Assembly: GCA_949128115.1 (NCBI GenBank)
Contig: OX421966.1
Span: 57,223,416-57,287,415, forward strand
Source of the DNA: Anaspis maculata
Lineage: Eukaryota > Arthropoda > Insecta > Coleoptera > Scraptiidae
Direction: 5' to 3'
DNA: 64,000 bases
A model generated the notes under the pieces. It had not been told where the DNA came from. It saw only the letters and a list, made by a program, of their open reading frames with translations, and searched no databases. How positions within the stretch are numbered: the first letter of the stretch is position 1; each line of letters begins with the position of its first letter. Of the stretch, positions 24,273-36,375 are shown one piece after another. Position numbers and translations under genes: made by a program.

Positions 24273-25737
24273 CAGGGTGGCTCAACTAAAACAGAACAGA
24301 GGGGTTTTCGGGCATTCCACCTAATTTTTTTGGAAAAAGCTCGGACAGGTCGATTTTTATACCAAAGGGAACATCTGAAACATACATTGGCAAATTTCTA
24401 TCTTTAGTCCCCTCACTCCCACCCATCCCAACTTCGAAGTTTCAAATGACACCACCCACCTTGCGATACATCAAATTAAAGAGAATTAAATTCTCTTTCT
24501 AAATAAAACATTTCTATAACTTCCAACCCCACCCCCCTTCATTCTAAAATTGTCTGAGTTTCCAATGTAATATTCTTGACCTCTTAATTCTCTTCAGTAC
24601 AGTCAACATCATCCTGCACAGCATCGAGGGAGAAAATTTTCTGCGTAAAAAGTGCCACCCAAATTCACCTCTTCACTTCCCCACCCCAACTTCAAAATCT
24701 AAAATGACACACTTCCCACTTTGTGATACATCAAATTGAAGGGAATTGAATTTTCTTCGTGAATAAAATCGTTTCAGAATATTCAAAAAGCCATTTTCCC
24801 CCTAAAATACTCAGAATGTTCAATTTATAAGGGGAGGGGTTGAAAATTGGAAAAAATTGTTTTCAGAAAAAGAAATCAATTCCCTTTGATTCGATGTATC
24901 ACAAAGTAAGTGGTGTCTGTTAAATTTTGAAGTTGGGGTGGGGGAGAGGAAAGGGGTGAATTTCGGTAGCACTTTTCTCCACCGAAAATTTTCTCCTTAG
25001 ATGCTATTTAGGACGACGCTGATCAAGTTGAAGAGAATTAAAGGATCAAGAATATAAAATGGGACAGTCAGAGAAGTTTGAGAAGGAGGGGTGGGGTTGA
25101 AAATCTTGGAAATATTTTTTTCAGAAAGGTAATGATACCAAGGGCGAACGGGGCGCGGCCAGGCTGAAGGGCGGAGCCTTCAGGCTCCGGCGGAAGCACA
25201 CTGTTGATGGCGGTGGTGAGACCCGAGGCCTCGCTTGTGAACGATTTCCGCTCGGTGGTTGGTTCAGAGAGGTGGCCCCGAGAGGGGCCGATGCTTTGGC
25301 CCTGAAAAGGGCCAATGGTTTCTTGAGAGTGATCCTGGATGGGAAACATCAGGGCGAAGGCCGTCTGCGGACATGCGGTGCGTAGTCGATGCGGCGATGT
25401 GTGTCGGCTCAGGACTGCTGAACGACTGGGGAGAATCAGGTGAACGTCGGCTTATATAGGCGCGAAGAGACGAGCGTTGGCTCCGCCTCCTTCCGGCCGG
25501 GCCGGTAACAGTAATTTGATTATCTTTGATTTAATGTATTGCAAAGTAGATGGTGTCATTCGAGATTCTGAAGTTGAGGTGGGTAGGGGTCAGGGGAGGG
25601 GGCTGGAGATAGAAATTAGCCATTGTATGTTTCAGATGTCCCCCTCGATATGAAAGTTGACCTGTCTGAGCTTTTTCCAAAAAAATTAGGTGAAATGTTT
25701 GAAAACCCCTCTGTTCTGTTTTCGTTGGGCCACCCTG
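24273..25737. mobile_element. foldback element, family E, copy 1 (TA target)
   Basis: Ends TA|CAGGGTGGC...GCCACCCTG|TA with long matching arms (AAACAGAACAGAGGGGTTTTC and its complement; ATGTTTCAGATG and its mate). The centre is near 24840. 1,465 bp including a 378-bp LTR-like insertion in the right arm. A truncated second copy at 62590-63240 lacks that insertion. TA flanks and CAGGGTG ends fit a Tc1/mariner-like or other TA-targeting family. No transposase. Confidence 0.87.
25133..25510 (-). mobile_element. probable solo LTR
   Basis: A 378-bp GC-rich insert in an AT-rich foldback. It begins TGATACC, ends GGTAACA (TG...CA inverted ends) and is flanked by a GTAA duplication (25129-25132 and 25511-25514). 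The related foldback at 62590-63240 shows the uninterrupted site near 63080. On the minus strand a TATATAA box (about 25456-25450) is followed about 31 nt later by CAGTC, as in an arthropod core promoter. No internal retroviral-type sequence remains. The LTR superfamily is not determined. Confidence 0.75.
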
Positions 25738-26888
25738 TATTATTGGTCCCTGGCGCTTTCCCGTGTTTACTCCCGAGCTTGAATTAACTTGAAGTCTAAT
25801 GATGGTTCATCTTAAAATGTAAAAGATCATTGTTAAAACCTTCGAAATATTTATTCCATACTGGTTACGTTTACTTTAAGTGGATATGGCTTTTTGTCTT
25901 TGTTCAAGATTTTTAAGTGCGTTTTCCAAAAGTCCTAAATTTCATAAGCGTACAGTTTAGTGCTAGTTGAAGATACCAGGTGGAATTTGTATGACCCAGT
26001 TCTTTTTATTTGAATTTCTACGTCGCCTCTTGGTGATTATACGGCTTGTCTTCATTAGTTCTACATTTCTGTTTATGGCAGCATACTCGGTTTCCAAATA
26101 GCTGGAGAGATGGAGCCCTGTTTTTGTTTTTATTATCTCTTAATTTTACATTCCCATATAATTTGATCCCACTAGATTTGCATTCGTTAATTTTTCTCGT
26201 CCGCTTTCGCGAGACGTATCATATTCGGTGGGTTTCACTAGGTACTTTTTACGTTTAATAACATAATTCAATTTAAAACCGGATAACAGCTGAAAAGACA
26301 CAAGCATTTTGCCGCAGAAACAAAACTTTTTATCTTCCTCTCCGTCTCTCTTTCTCTCACTGTCCACTCATTCAATTTTGTTCTCTCTCTTTCCTCTTTC
26401 CATTTATTGCTGCAAAAGCCATCACTGCACACAAGCTGAAGCCCTCTAATGACCCGGCGATTATTAGCGGCAAAACTTAATTGTTTGAGTTGGCATTTTT
26501 GCACGGCGCTTCCTCTTGTGTCTCTTTCGGAATTAGGGGTGAGTTCCGCCCCCGCAAAATCCGCTTAAGGCCATTTTGGGGCGTCCTAATTACGGCACCC
26601 TTCTATATCTACTTATACGCATACAAACACACAATACAGCAAGGAGAGGCGCACAACAAGAACAACTGGAAAATGCTGTGTAAAACCTTTCTCTTATTTG
26701 GTTTTGTAAGCATTTGGCATTTCTCTTCATTGCTGTTCCTGAAAACAATTGCGGTAACGATGAGCTTGCTTTTGGCGAAACGTAACGAATATATTTTTTC
26801 AAAATCAGCACAGGATATCCCTTTCGTTATGGTGTATACGTATACCTACCTAATGCTAATGGCATGTTCCGAAATTAAAATCGGTCGA
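25738..26888. other. non-repetitive DNA, no gene seen
   Basis: About 26090-26890 is moderately GC-balanced, with pyrimidine-rich CTCTC runs near 26340-26400. The 139-codon ORF at 26481-26900 starts at TTG and runs into the SINE, so I do not call it. Confidence 0.45.
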
Positions 26889-27102
26889 TCCCGGCGGTAG
26901 CTCGGTGGGCTCTGTCTCTGGCTACAAATCCAGAGGTCCGGAGTTCAAATCCCGCTGGGGCAGGTGACTTTTCTCTATGCGCTCGCAAGTACTTTGGCGT
27001 GTACTAACCGAGCGGTCACGTCAAGGGAAGAAGGGTGAAACAGAAGAAGTCACCGCAAGGGCGCTAATGAGCTAGTTCTTGATGCGCTCATAAAAAAAAA
27101 TA
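26889..27102 (+). mobile_element. tRNA-derived SINE 2
   Basis: A 214-bp element with a tRNA-like head: A-box-like GGTAGCTCGGTGGGC and B-box-like GGAGTTCAAATCC. A body and an A-rich tail (TAAAAAAAAAT, 27091-27101) follow. Flanked by GGTCGA at 26883-26888 and 27103-27108, a short probable target duplication. The head differs from SINE 1, so it is a separate family. Confidence 0.82.
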
Positions 27103-27435
27103 GGTCGACGGTCGGTTTTCATTTGTCTCGATATTTTGTATACCCAACTCTATAATGTCATCACTCCTTCACCCACTGAAACGATTGCTGAACCATATTA
27201 TTTTGATGGAACGCACTTTTTAGCAGATCTTTCAAACTTAATTTGATAATTTCTCGCGAGAAAATCCAAGTCTATATCAGGGACTGTGTGTGAACGCGAC
27301 GAGAATTTAGGTCGAAGGTTTAGGATTCTTGTGCTGTGCTTAGTCGAAGCTAGATGTGCCCAACGACGTCCTCCAATATTTGATCCCAAAGGTGACTAAT
27401 TTTTCATTTTTTCGCCAACATTAAGCCCAAGATTA
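27103..27435. other. spacer, no gene seen
   Basis: AT-rich, with only short ORFs on either strand. Confidence 0.4.
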
Positions 27436-27879
27436 AACCGCATCCACATAGGATTAGTGCAGTTGCACTGCAGGGGGACTACGTAGGTGATAAACCAATC
27501 TTACCACGAGCGTTCACATCACCTAGCAACTTGGCACGTGAGCTGCCGACCTGACGCAATAACCGTCAAACGGCTCTTTCTTGTTAACGTCTAAAATTTG
27601 GCATTCGCATCCCACAGCAGCAGACTCGCATTATCAGTCAAGTCATCACGCCGCAATAATAACTTGGCAACGGAATCGTGAATTGTGATTGGCAATGGCA
27701 AGAAAATTGGCAAGGGCAGTGCGGAATGCCGAAAAACTTCAAACTTTCACCATCCCAACTGCACTCCCACTGTCACTCCTTTCTTACCGTAAGTCTATGT
27801 GAACGCTCATTGCAAAAACCTATAGTTTAGCTTTTTTACTATACCGTTGCCACTGCACTAATCCTATGTGGAGGCGGCT
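27436..27879. mobile_element. TTA-flanked hairpin element, family I, copy 1
   Basis: A 444-bp inverted-repeat element with ends AACCGCATCCACATAGGATT and the complementary AATCCTATGTGGAGGCGGCT. Flanked by TTA (27433-27435, 27880-27882). A 3-bp TTA duplication is characteristic of PIF/Harbinger-type transposons, so a Harbinger-like MITE is likely. A second copy lies at 57692-57998, in the gene's third intron. Confidence 0.85.
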
Positions 27880-28222
27880 TTACTTTCCAACTCGCTTTTG
27901 GTTTGTCTGCAGTCAGTTTTCTGGGTGTTTTGAATATTTTCTTGCATGTACGGTGTTGGGAATTTCAGACGGACTTTTCGACGGGTGTAAAATTGGATTT
28001 TTCTGCCGAATCTAAATCAGATCGAATATGGACTGAAAGAAACATTACCGTAATATTTCAATAATTGTTTCTGGGGATACAAACGGCTCCATCATCTGTT
28101 TTAAACCGAAAAATAGGTACATGCGTGCATGGGACGCGCCGCGAAAAACGCATGCGGGAACCACAAAATATGTGCAATGATAGTTTCTGTTGCAGGCTCG
28201 ATTGCTTTAATTCATTCTTTAT

Positions 28223-28458
28223 CCGTGGGTTCCACCAAAATATTTAACCAGCTGATAGCTAACTCGAGATTTTTTTTATGGATTCTGGCCAAATGATCAA
28301 TGTAAATTCAGGTTTCACGCTGAGTAATTAACTAAAGGGTGGTATACTTGCGATTTAACGTATTTTCCAAAATGAATCTACCAACATTGACCAGAAAAAA
28401 ATCCGTTTAATCTCGGTTTAGCTTAAACCGCTCTTAAATTTTTTGGTGGAACCCGTGG
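28223..28458. mobile_element. hairpin element (about 235 bp)
   Basis: CCGTGGGTTCCACCAAAA at the left is inverted at the right (TTTTTTGGTGGAACCCGTGG). Pairing continues inward (GCTAACTCGAGATT against AATCTCGGTTTAGC). Non-coding. Confidence 0.7.
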
Positions 28459-30972
28459 TATATTCACCAACTTTATATCAGCAGCACCGTGAATCTAGTG
28501 TGTGTGTGTGTGTACGGAAATTGTTCTTATGCTACAAGTCCGGGCTTGACTTATTATCCAATTGATTATTTGAATAATTTCCATTCATCATTGAATTTAC
28601 GGTCTGATTTTTGATGTTTTTTGGTCGTCTTACAAATTTTGTGAACTTACCGGATTCCATGTCAACATTTTTATGACCATTCTATTCATTTTGTGTGATT
28701 TGACTGTAATCTAAACTACGCACAAATCAATAAGTCGTTCCAAGAAATATTGCCCTCATTCAATTTGATGTGAATTTGGATTACTACAACGAATTTGCAT
28801 TCTGTTTGAAGTGTCCGTTGACTTGATCATTTGGCTATGAGCTTGTGGTTTTGCAAGACACTAGATAATTCACATAAATTTTGTACAGGGTGTTCAATAA
28901 GACAGTTTAAAATTTCTGAATCGTCAAGAATCTCCCGTTCGAAAAAGAATTTTTTTCTCTTGAATTTTTACCACCAAGAAGACGAAGTAGGCCTTAAAGT
29001 ACAGGGTGGTGTTTGAATTCTGAGTTTAACTCGGGGGGTTTGTTCGGCACATTTTACCCTTGAGTGCTTTTTTTCGAATCCCTCACCCTCCCTTTTTCTT
29101 TGACTGACAGTTTGACATATTTTGTTGTTGTTTTCTTAATAATTGTTTTGTTTATTTTGTTCAGTGTGTGTCACTTTGTCCATTCTGTCAGTCCTTTGTG
29201 AGGTGTTATATGAGAATAGCCTGATTTATTCAAAATTTGCTGACGATTTTAAATAAAAACTCATTTTGTTTGCTGTCAATTCGTGTTTCTGTTCAACTTT
29301 TCAATTTAATCGTCATCCTCAAAGTTCTGTTCTCGTCTAGAGTAGCAGCCTGAGTGAAACGACGAAGTAAACAAAATGTAGGTAAGAGGTCCACAAAGTA
29401 AGGGGGGGGGGGGGGGCGAAGACGATCACAGCCAAAGGTCAAATAAGGTATAACAGCCTAATATTTCGTGGGCACTGTCAAAACGTCCAGTTAGAGGCCT
29501 TAACAAGGACCTAATAAAAATACTTGGAGTCATAGCACTGTTTTCATTTGTTTTTTCAGTTTCACGTCTTCAACACTGCGCTTTGTACCTCAAGTGAAAC
29601 ATGATAGTTGACGTTTGCCTTATACCGGTTTCCAAGATCCGTCGTTTCAGTCGGTTGACAGCTGACCGACCAATTTTTGACACTTCACAGTTTCAAGATT
29701 TAGTTTTTCAGGAAGTTGCGGTTAATCAAAACAATATATCAGGATATATTCCCGAGATCGTCAGTCATTCACGACAGGTGCCTATCAACCTTGCTTTCAA
29801 CTGAAGATGTACGTTTTAAAGATTGATTATGGGAGTAAAACACGTTATTTGTATTGAAAAACGCAACATATACATTGTAAAACACATGTTCATAAGAAAT
29901 CACTTGTTTCACGTTAACTGGTTCAGTTTCTGGCCGCACGTTAGAAAGCAACCGAAATAGTCCCAGCACGGCCACCCCGATCCCTCTTGACGATTAATTA
30001 CCGAACTGTCCTTCAGAAAGATCCTCTCACGCTACAGCAACACCAGCAACAGTAATAATTATAACAATTATAATCCCTCTAGGGGGGAATCGCACAGGGA
30101 CTACGCCACAACGGTTGGCTGCGATTTCTGGATGTGCTCCCGCTCCCGTCTACGTGTATGAATGTGACAATTAGAGCCTATACCACCCGTCCAAGGAGGG
30201 ATTACGGGGTTCGGTCTGGCGAAGTCTGGGCCGGTTCACGCGAGCACACGTGCCCAGTCGGAATAACCAACACAATATGTAGCCGGAGCGCTTCCGTCCA
30301 GAAACAAAGACAGAGAAAGTCGGATGAATCTGGCCGTAGCAGCACACGTCAAGACCTCCACAATCCGGGATTATTGGGGGTGTGGGTGTATCTGTGTGCT
30401 AGCTGCGCCGCCACTGACGTTTTAGGAGGGGGCTTAGGAAGCCCGGCTCGCTCGGACATCAAGTTTTCATTTTCATGGCGTTATTGTAAGCCCCCGGGGG
30501 TGTTGTGATTTTGCGTGTGTGCATAAAGTGGGATTTGTGGAATAGGGAGATAATGAAATGGGATGGAAAATTTGGTGGGTAGGTAACTTTATAGGTGGGG
30601 ATTTCCTTCGGAAATTGTTGGGGGTGCGGGCCACGTCAGGTTGAGCTTCGACAAATTTAGAGCTCGTTATCAGCAGTTCAGATTTCTCTGTCTTCCCACA
30701 GTTTTTGTAAAAATATTGATTTCACCTGACCGGTTTCGAGGACCTCTTGTCCCTCCTCGTCAGAGTATCAAAAATTGCATGTGAAAAGATATAAAGAGTT
30801 GTATAATTTTCGCAGGAATCAGACGTATAAAATATTTCAAACTTAACTGCAAATACTTTACAAACCCACTGTGAGATGGCGGAAAAATTCCTGAAAATTA
30901 GAAAAGCTCGTTATCAGTTGGTCGCTCTAATAACTGGCAGCAGTGCAATCGGAATTCTCACCGGAATGTTTG
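28459..30972. other. mixed AT-rich and GC-richer DNA, no gene seen
   Basis: Contains a (TG)n near 28499-28513 and two TACAGGGTG half-sites at about 28886 and 29002 that bound a 120-bp piece. That piece resembles 44257-44420 (ACAGGGTGTT...AAAATTTCTGA). A G15 run lies at 29402-29416. About 29930-30640 is a GC-richer, non-repetitive stretch. No ORF is convincing. Confidence 0.45.
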
Positions 30973-31314
30973 TCAAAATCCTTCTCTCAGAAAATAATTT
31001 GACCACGTACAGCTCGCATAGGGCGCTGGCTGTGGCATAGGGTGAAACTTTGGTAGAACAAAAGCCAGGAATTTGGAGAAGTCTGGCCTGATGTCATAAG
31101 AACCACGATCAAAATCATTCAACTGGCGAACTAAGTCACTCACTTCCGTCTCCTGTTTTAGATTTTTTCCAGGGTGTTCCGAATTGAGCCATTTGACGAT
31201 GGAAATACAGCTCTTCAAAATTGGATTTTTTTCTCCCATGAATTCCACTGAAATCCAATCAGTGATTTCAAAGAGTGGAGATCCTTGGAAGAGATGATTG
31301 GTCACATCGTTTTA
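30973..31314 (-). CDS. unidentified ORF fragment, 113 codons
   Basis: A minus-strand reading opens after a TAA at about 31315 and runs to a TGA at 30973. The composition is protein-like and not low-complexity: HLFQGSPLFEITDWISVEF, SDLVRQLNDFDRGS and a Pro-rich KFHPMPQPAPYAS. It has no ATG near the 5' end, no signal peptide and no family I recognise. It lies 70 bp from a foldback that may have truncated it. It could be an internal or terminal exon, a transposon-protein remnant, or chance. Confidence 0.3.
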
Positions 31315-31383
31315 TTATTCTGAACCATTTCGTCTTTGTTCAGCTTTGTCTTCGTAAGCCTCTTATTTTACACAATTTCGCAT

Positions 31384-32989
31384 ATAAACTGCTTGACAAT
31401 TGAACTGCAACACCTAAAAATTAGGTGCGTTTTCAAATTGAGATAGCTCGAAAAATATCCGACGGATTCCAGAAATTCAGGCATGTGAGGAAAGATCACT
31501 TCTTTGACTATCGAGTGCTGGTATTGATGATAAGTTTGATTGCACAATTTGTCATATACAGGGTGCCAACGGAGAGCGTGCAGATATGGGCAACAATTCA
31601 CCTTGTACAACTTTCGAAAAAAAAAGTCCGAGATTTTTTCTATCGCCTGCTTTTGAAAGGTTGAATCATTATGCCAAAACGGTTTTGGAAATTTGACCCT
31701 AACTTTTTTTTTACAAAACATTGTGCTCAATTTTTTGAAATATGCATTTTTTGATTAAGAAAAAGAAATAGAAACATTGTTTGCTTTCAAACGGCGTCCA
31801 TATTGAATTTGCTTACGGAGATTTTCATTCGAGCCTCCACATCCCCCAGAAACTACCCCTTTTGGGACACCGTCTCACAACAAGATATGCAATGCTTCAT
31901 TTAAAAAGCCTAAGAAAAGTACTCATCAATAATTGGATTGAAATAAGTATACTACGATGACCCCATACGTACAGCTCCCTAAAAACTACCCCTTGACTTC
32001 AAGGGACAGGGTTGATATGATAAGACATGCAATACATGAAAATTCCAAAAAACGTCTTTTTCAACTGTTCTACTGAAAAAATGATGCTTCACAATGACCC
32101 TTTACGTAGGTCATCCCAACAGTAGCTACCCTCTCAAAAAAAGAACTACCCTTCAAAAAACCAGTACTTCCGCGATACCTCATTTGTTAGGATTTTTTTT
32201 AAATCTGTCGCAATAGTTTGCTGCTACGATGATTTCATTCACATATCTACCCGAAACTACCCCTTCAATATCGCATAGCCTCCACCTTGATGCGTTATTC
32301 ACGAGTTGAAAGAACTTTTGCCTACTAACCGTTTCATTGAAATGATGATATTTTCTACGATGATAGTACAAAACCTTTCCTGAAACTACCCCTAGAAATT
32401 ACCCCTTTACTGAAAGGTATGCAATACCTCATTTGGAAGCTCAGAGAAGGTGCGATTGAATAAGTTCAAAATGATTTCGCGATGACCTTACACGGATCAA
32501 GGTGAAGGCTATGCGTAATTGAAGGGGTAGTTTTGTTTTTAGTTTTGGAGTAGCAAATTCACTATGGACGCCGTTCAAAAACAAACAATGTCTCTATTTC
32601 TTTTTCTTAATCAGAAAGTGCATATTTCAGAAAATTTCAGAAAATTGAGCACAATTTTTTGAAAAAGAAAGTTAGGGTCAAAATTCCGAAACCGTTTCGG
32701 CATAATGATACAACCTTTCAAAAGCAGGCGATAGAAAAAATCTCGGATTTTTTTTTCGAAAGTTGTACAAGGTGAAAGATTGCCCATATCTGCACGCTCT
32801 ACGTTGGCACCCTGTATATGACAAATTGTGCAATCAACCTTATCATCAATACCAGCACTCGATAGTCAAAGGAATGATCTTTCCTCACATGCCTGAATTT
32901 CTGGAATCCGTCCAATATTTTCCGAGCTATCTCAATTTGAAAACGCACCTAATTTTTAGGTGTTGCAGTTCAATTGTCAAGCAGTTTAT
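31384..32989. mobile_element. foldback element, family A, copy 2
   Basis: Same ends as the element at 2513-4456 (ATAAACTGCTTGACAATTG; GTCAAGCAGTTTAT), same internal TACAGGGTG (about 31557) and the same CCCTTGACTTCAAGGGACAG segment near 31990. It is about 340 bp shorter, missing part of the right arm. Non-autonomous. Confidence 0.87.
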
Positions 32990-33299
32990 TTTTTTAGCTT
33001 AGTGGGTGTACATTGTTACTCTCTCTAGGTCGGTATTTCTCTTTTGGGTATTAGCTTTCATGTATCCACAGGTGTGCAAGAGGCAGACGTTGGATTTTAA
33101 CAGCTTTTTAGTGATCTTGCATGCAGAACGACTGATACCGCTAAAAACTACCAACTTCATCCCAATGATCCTTTAATAGATGTTTCCTTTCGATTATCCA
33201 GAGTTGAGAAGCTCAAGTGCTAGCCCCTGGCAAAAATCAACCATAACCTTTAATTTCTTTAACGAAAGAATATGATGCTGTACCAATGTGGGAATTTTG
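32990..33299. other. spacer, no gene seen
   Basis: AT-rich. Nothing is recognised before the LINE endonuclease fragment. Confidence 0.4.
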
Positions 33300-33690
33300 T
33301 TCCAAAGAGACCTGAGGATGCTGGAAGTGGAAGTGGAAACGGAAATTGGGAGAAATCCAGAGAGCCAAGTGGTCGGATTGAGGTATCTGCCATATGACCA
33401 AGACAACCACCAAAGGAAGAAGTGAGAAAACTTTTGAGCAGCTGCGTAAGAACGGGAACATACAGTTACTCCTTGGTTGTGATTTCAACGCGATCCAGTG
33501 GAGCGGCTCACCAGACTCAAGAAGTAAGTCACTTTTGGATTTTCTCATCAGTACCTATAAATACACTCAAGGTAGCAAAATGCGGTGAGAAATCCACATT
33601 AGTGAGCTCCTCACAAGAGAATTGGCCGACATAACGATTGATTGAGGTGCTTTTTCTCAGGAACCATCGAACCCGGTCAGATCACAGGTA
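33300..33690 (+). pseudogene. LINE endonuclease fragment
   Basis: Reads YLPYDQDNH, then in a second frame LLLGCDFNAIQWSGSPDSRS...LLDFLISTYKYTQ, and in a third VSSSQENWP. This is the order of the apurinic-type endonuclease domain of Jockey/RTE-class LINEs (AYxPYD ... xxGCDANAHHxxWGS ... RGxxLLxFIxS ... PTFxxxxRxxxxDIT). The catalytic HH is replaced and at least two frameshifts are present. No RT follows, so it is an isolated dead piece. Confidence 0.75.
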
Positions 33691-34499
33691 AGATATCATA
33701 CCCCTCGCCCTTAGAGAAGGTGAGCAATACACCTATCCCATCGGAAAATTTTGGACCCAGTGCGCAAGCAATAGGCGCATTCCTTTTACAACCTGAACTC
33801 AGTATTCTGACCTAAGTTGTTAGTGGTATCTCACTTTCGCGCATGTGATTTCTCGCTATTTCTATCTCTAACTTAGATCAGGTCAGTGAGTTTTGTGATT
33901 AAAGGAAAGCACTGAATATAACTATATTCAAAATTGAAGTTGGCAAGTCTGACGGGCATCGGCGCATATTATCTACTGTCAGTGTCAATTGTCTAGTTCC
34001 ACATTTTTGTCATTGCATTGCAACAGGATGCATTTATGCCTTGAAAACCTAAGTAAAAACTGGTACTACCTAACTAAAATTAATAGTAATTATTATGGTT
34101 ATGACATGCAGGATCAAATGTATGGCACTCATCAGATAAAATTGAAAATTAACCTCAAAAATGGCTTTGTAAACAATCAACAGAAAATGAACTGAGCATG
34201 TGCAGTTAAGTCTACTTTAAGCTAAACAACCTACTACCAGAATAGCCAAGTATGTCCAAACCCCAAGCAAAACTTCCCCGTGTCACCGGCGCACGCAGCG
34301 GGTTCTTGAGTTGATATCGTGGTGGGATAGGTGTATAGCAAAAGCACACGAATCTAGCTACCCTTCTATGGTGGAAAGGTAACAGTGAAGGGTTTTATGG
34401 TTCACCGTCGAACTCACCTATACAGCCCTAAGAACGCAACTCTGGCTTTCACAGAATTGGTATTTTTCCCGAATCGACAACCAGTCCAGCTTTCTTGAG
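33691..34499. other. possible 0.6-kb inverted-repeat element
   Basis: ATACACCTATCCCA at about 33730 is exactly complementary to TGGGATAGGTGTAT at about 34324, which could mark the ends of a roughly 600-bp element. The intervening DNA is AT-rich and non-coding. The pairing is short, so this is tentative. Confidence 0.35.
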
Positions 34500-34699
34500 A
34501 CTTTGGAGATCCAAAGACAATGTTAGATATCAAAAATGCTCCAAAAATGAAAAAAAAACTCGAAAAAAAACAGGTATTTCATTTTCGGTTCGAACGGCTC
34601 AATTGGGACTCAATTTTGAGCCCCTTGCACCCAGTATTATCATCCCTTGTTATCTCTAGAGACCGGATTCTAGGCAAAATGCCATTTTGATTCTGCTTT

Positions 34700-35600
34700 A
34701 AGCTTGTGCATGAGACCTTGAAATAATTATTAGTGTGGAACAAACATTGCTTTTGACACCCTTTTATTTTTGCCTAAATGCCTCAAACTGGCAAAATCGG
34801 ATTTACTGTCCTAAAAAGACCTTTTTAACGGCTTACAATAGGCTTTTTCGATTTTTTGGTGGAAATGATCCGCAATGTTGAAAAAAATATTTATTTTTTG
34901 ATTTGTTCCATTCAAACTATTAGAGTAAATTGATGTCAACCTCTTTGTTTGAAGTCTAATTTGCCTCAAATTATCAAAACTCGGATTTAGTGTCCTAAAA
35001 GTGCTTTTTTAACAGCCTACAATAGATTTTTTCATGTTACGGTTGAAATGATTCACATTGTTTTATTTGTTCCGTACTGTATGTCACTTTTAATTCATTT
35101 CGACAACAACTGGTAATTTATGTAACAAGTACGCAAAATCAATCCTCAGCGGAGAAATCCGCGTTATTCCTAAAAACGAATGAGCCGCCGAAGCATTTTG
35201 CGTACTTGTTGCGTTCATCATTTTTTAGCATGAGCTTTCCAAACCCCAATTTGTGTCCTCTATATCGGCCATAGTGAACTTGCCTATTCCGTTATGTAGC
35301 TACAACAACTTAACTGCTAAATCAACAATGCAATAACACCTTGAGAGAATCTTTCAAATACAGTTCGCAAAAATTTGTGTTTTGTGGACTCAGAACAGTC
35401 GGCAAAATGACTCTATTTCAGGGAGACAATTACTAAAAAATCGATCATTTGTTTTATTACAGACTAAAAATGTTTTCGGCCTATTTTGCCTATTTTAGTC
35501 GTTACGGCCTAAAGCTTCCTAAAATAGAACTTTTATTTGCCTGAACATGTGTCCTAATTTCCACTTTTTAACGGCCTGAAATCCGGTCTTCAGTTATCTC
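34700..35600. repeat. diverged direct and inverted repeats
   Basis: A segment (GCCTCAAA...GGATTTA.TGTCCTAAAA...TTTTTAAC.GCCTACAATAG) occurs at about 34785-34925 and again at about 34970-35090. A related block (TTTTTAACGGCCTGAA) lies at about 35460-35590. A hairpin at about 35117-35206 (AACAAGTACGCAAAAT and its complement) sits between them. Non-coding, old. Confidence 0.6.
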
Positions 35601-35843
35601 TATACTCAGAGGTTCACTGATAAGTGAATGTCATCATATAGCAACGATTCTTGTAACAAATGGTACCTGATGGCATTGGGGATGGTCAGTTCCATCACAA
35701 GGATGGACTGCGGACAACCGGCAGTGCGAAAAAGATACAAATAGACTTTTCTGTCGCGACTCCCGGCTGAACCATTCTGCCGAAAACGGTGGATTTTTAA
35801 TTGAATTTGAAATTAATTTGTTGAATTATATTAAATGTTGAAA

Positions 35844-35983
35844 TAATAGCGTTTCCGAGTCGCTAGAGCCGAGCCGATTCGGCTCTAAAATCAGGGTGGT
35901 TGATTGGTTCTCGAAAATCCCTGGCCAATCATTTAGAGCGATTTTAGAGCCGAGCCGGCTCTGGCGACTCAAAAACGTTATAA
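35844..35983. mobile_element. short hairpin (about 140 bp)
   Basis: ATAGCGTTTCCGAGTCGC...AGAGCCGAGCC at the left is inverted at the right (GGCTCTGGCGACTCAAAAACGTTAT). MITE-like, no coding potential. Confidence 0.75.
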
Positions 35984-36375
35984 ATTGAATTATATGAATT
36001 GATTGAATTTTTGAGAAAGTGGAAGTGATTTTCGGAGAATCGAAATTCGAAAATAAACTTATGTAACCAAAGCCATTCCTGGCCCAATTTTTCTTTCTTT
36101 GTTTGGCCGACAGGTTTAGTCAAGGGTCACATCAGAAAAAAAACACTGGGAAATGGCGTTCTCATCCCCGTGGTCAAAGTTACCTAATAAGGGAAATAGT
36201 GGGCCTTAATCTTAGCTATCGATACGAATGATGATTTTTGTGATTTTTTCACACCTTAGAGCTTTTCCAGCTGCTGATGTGCTAGAATTTTGTTACCTAT
36301 TTCTATAATCAAGTCATAATCTGTCGAAATCCATTTCCGTCAAAAACACTCTTAAGAGGTTTCAGAGGTTCTTAA
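35984..36375. other. spacer, no gene seen
   Basis: AT-rich. Nothing recognised. Confidence 0.4.

Noticed and set aside
26481..26900. 139-codon plus ORF
   Set aside because: Starts at TTG, has no motif and runs into a SINE.
26889..26962. Functional tRNA gene
   Set aside because: A and B boxes are present but the fold is poor, and a SINE body with an A-rich tail follows.
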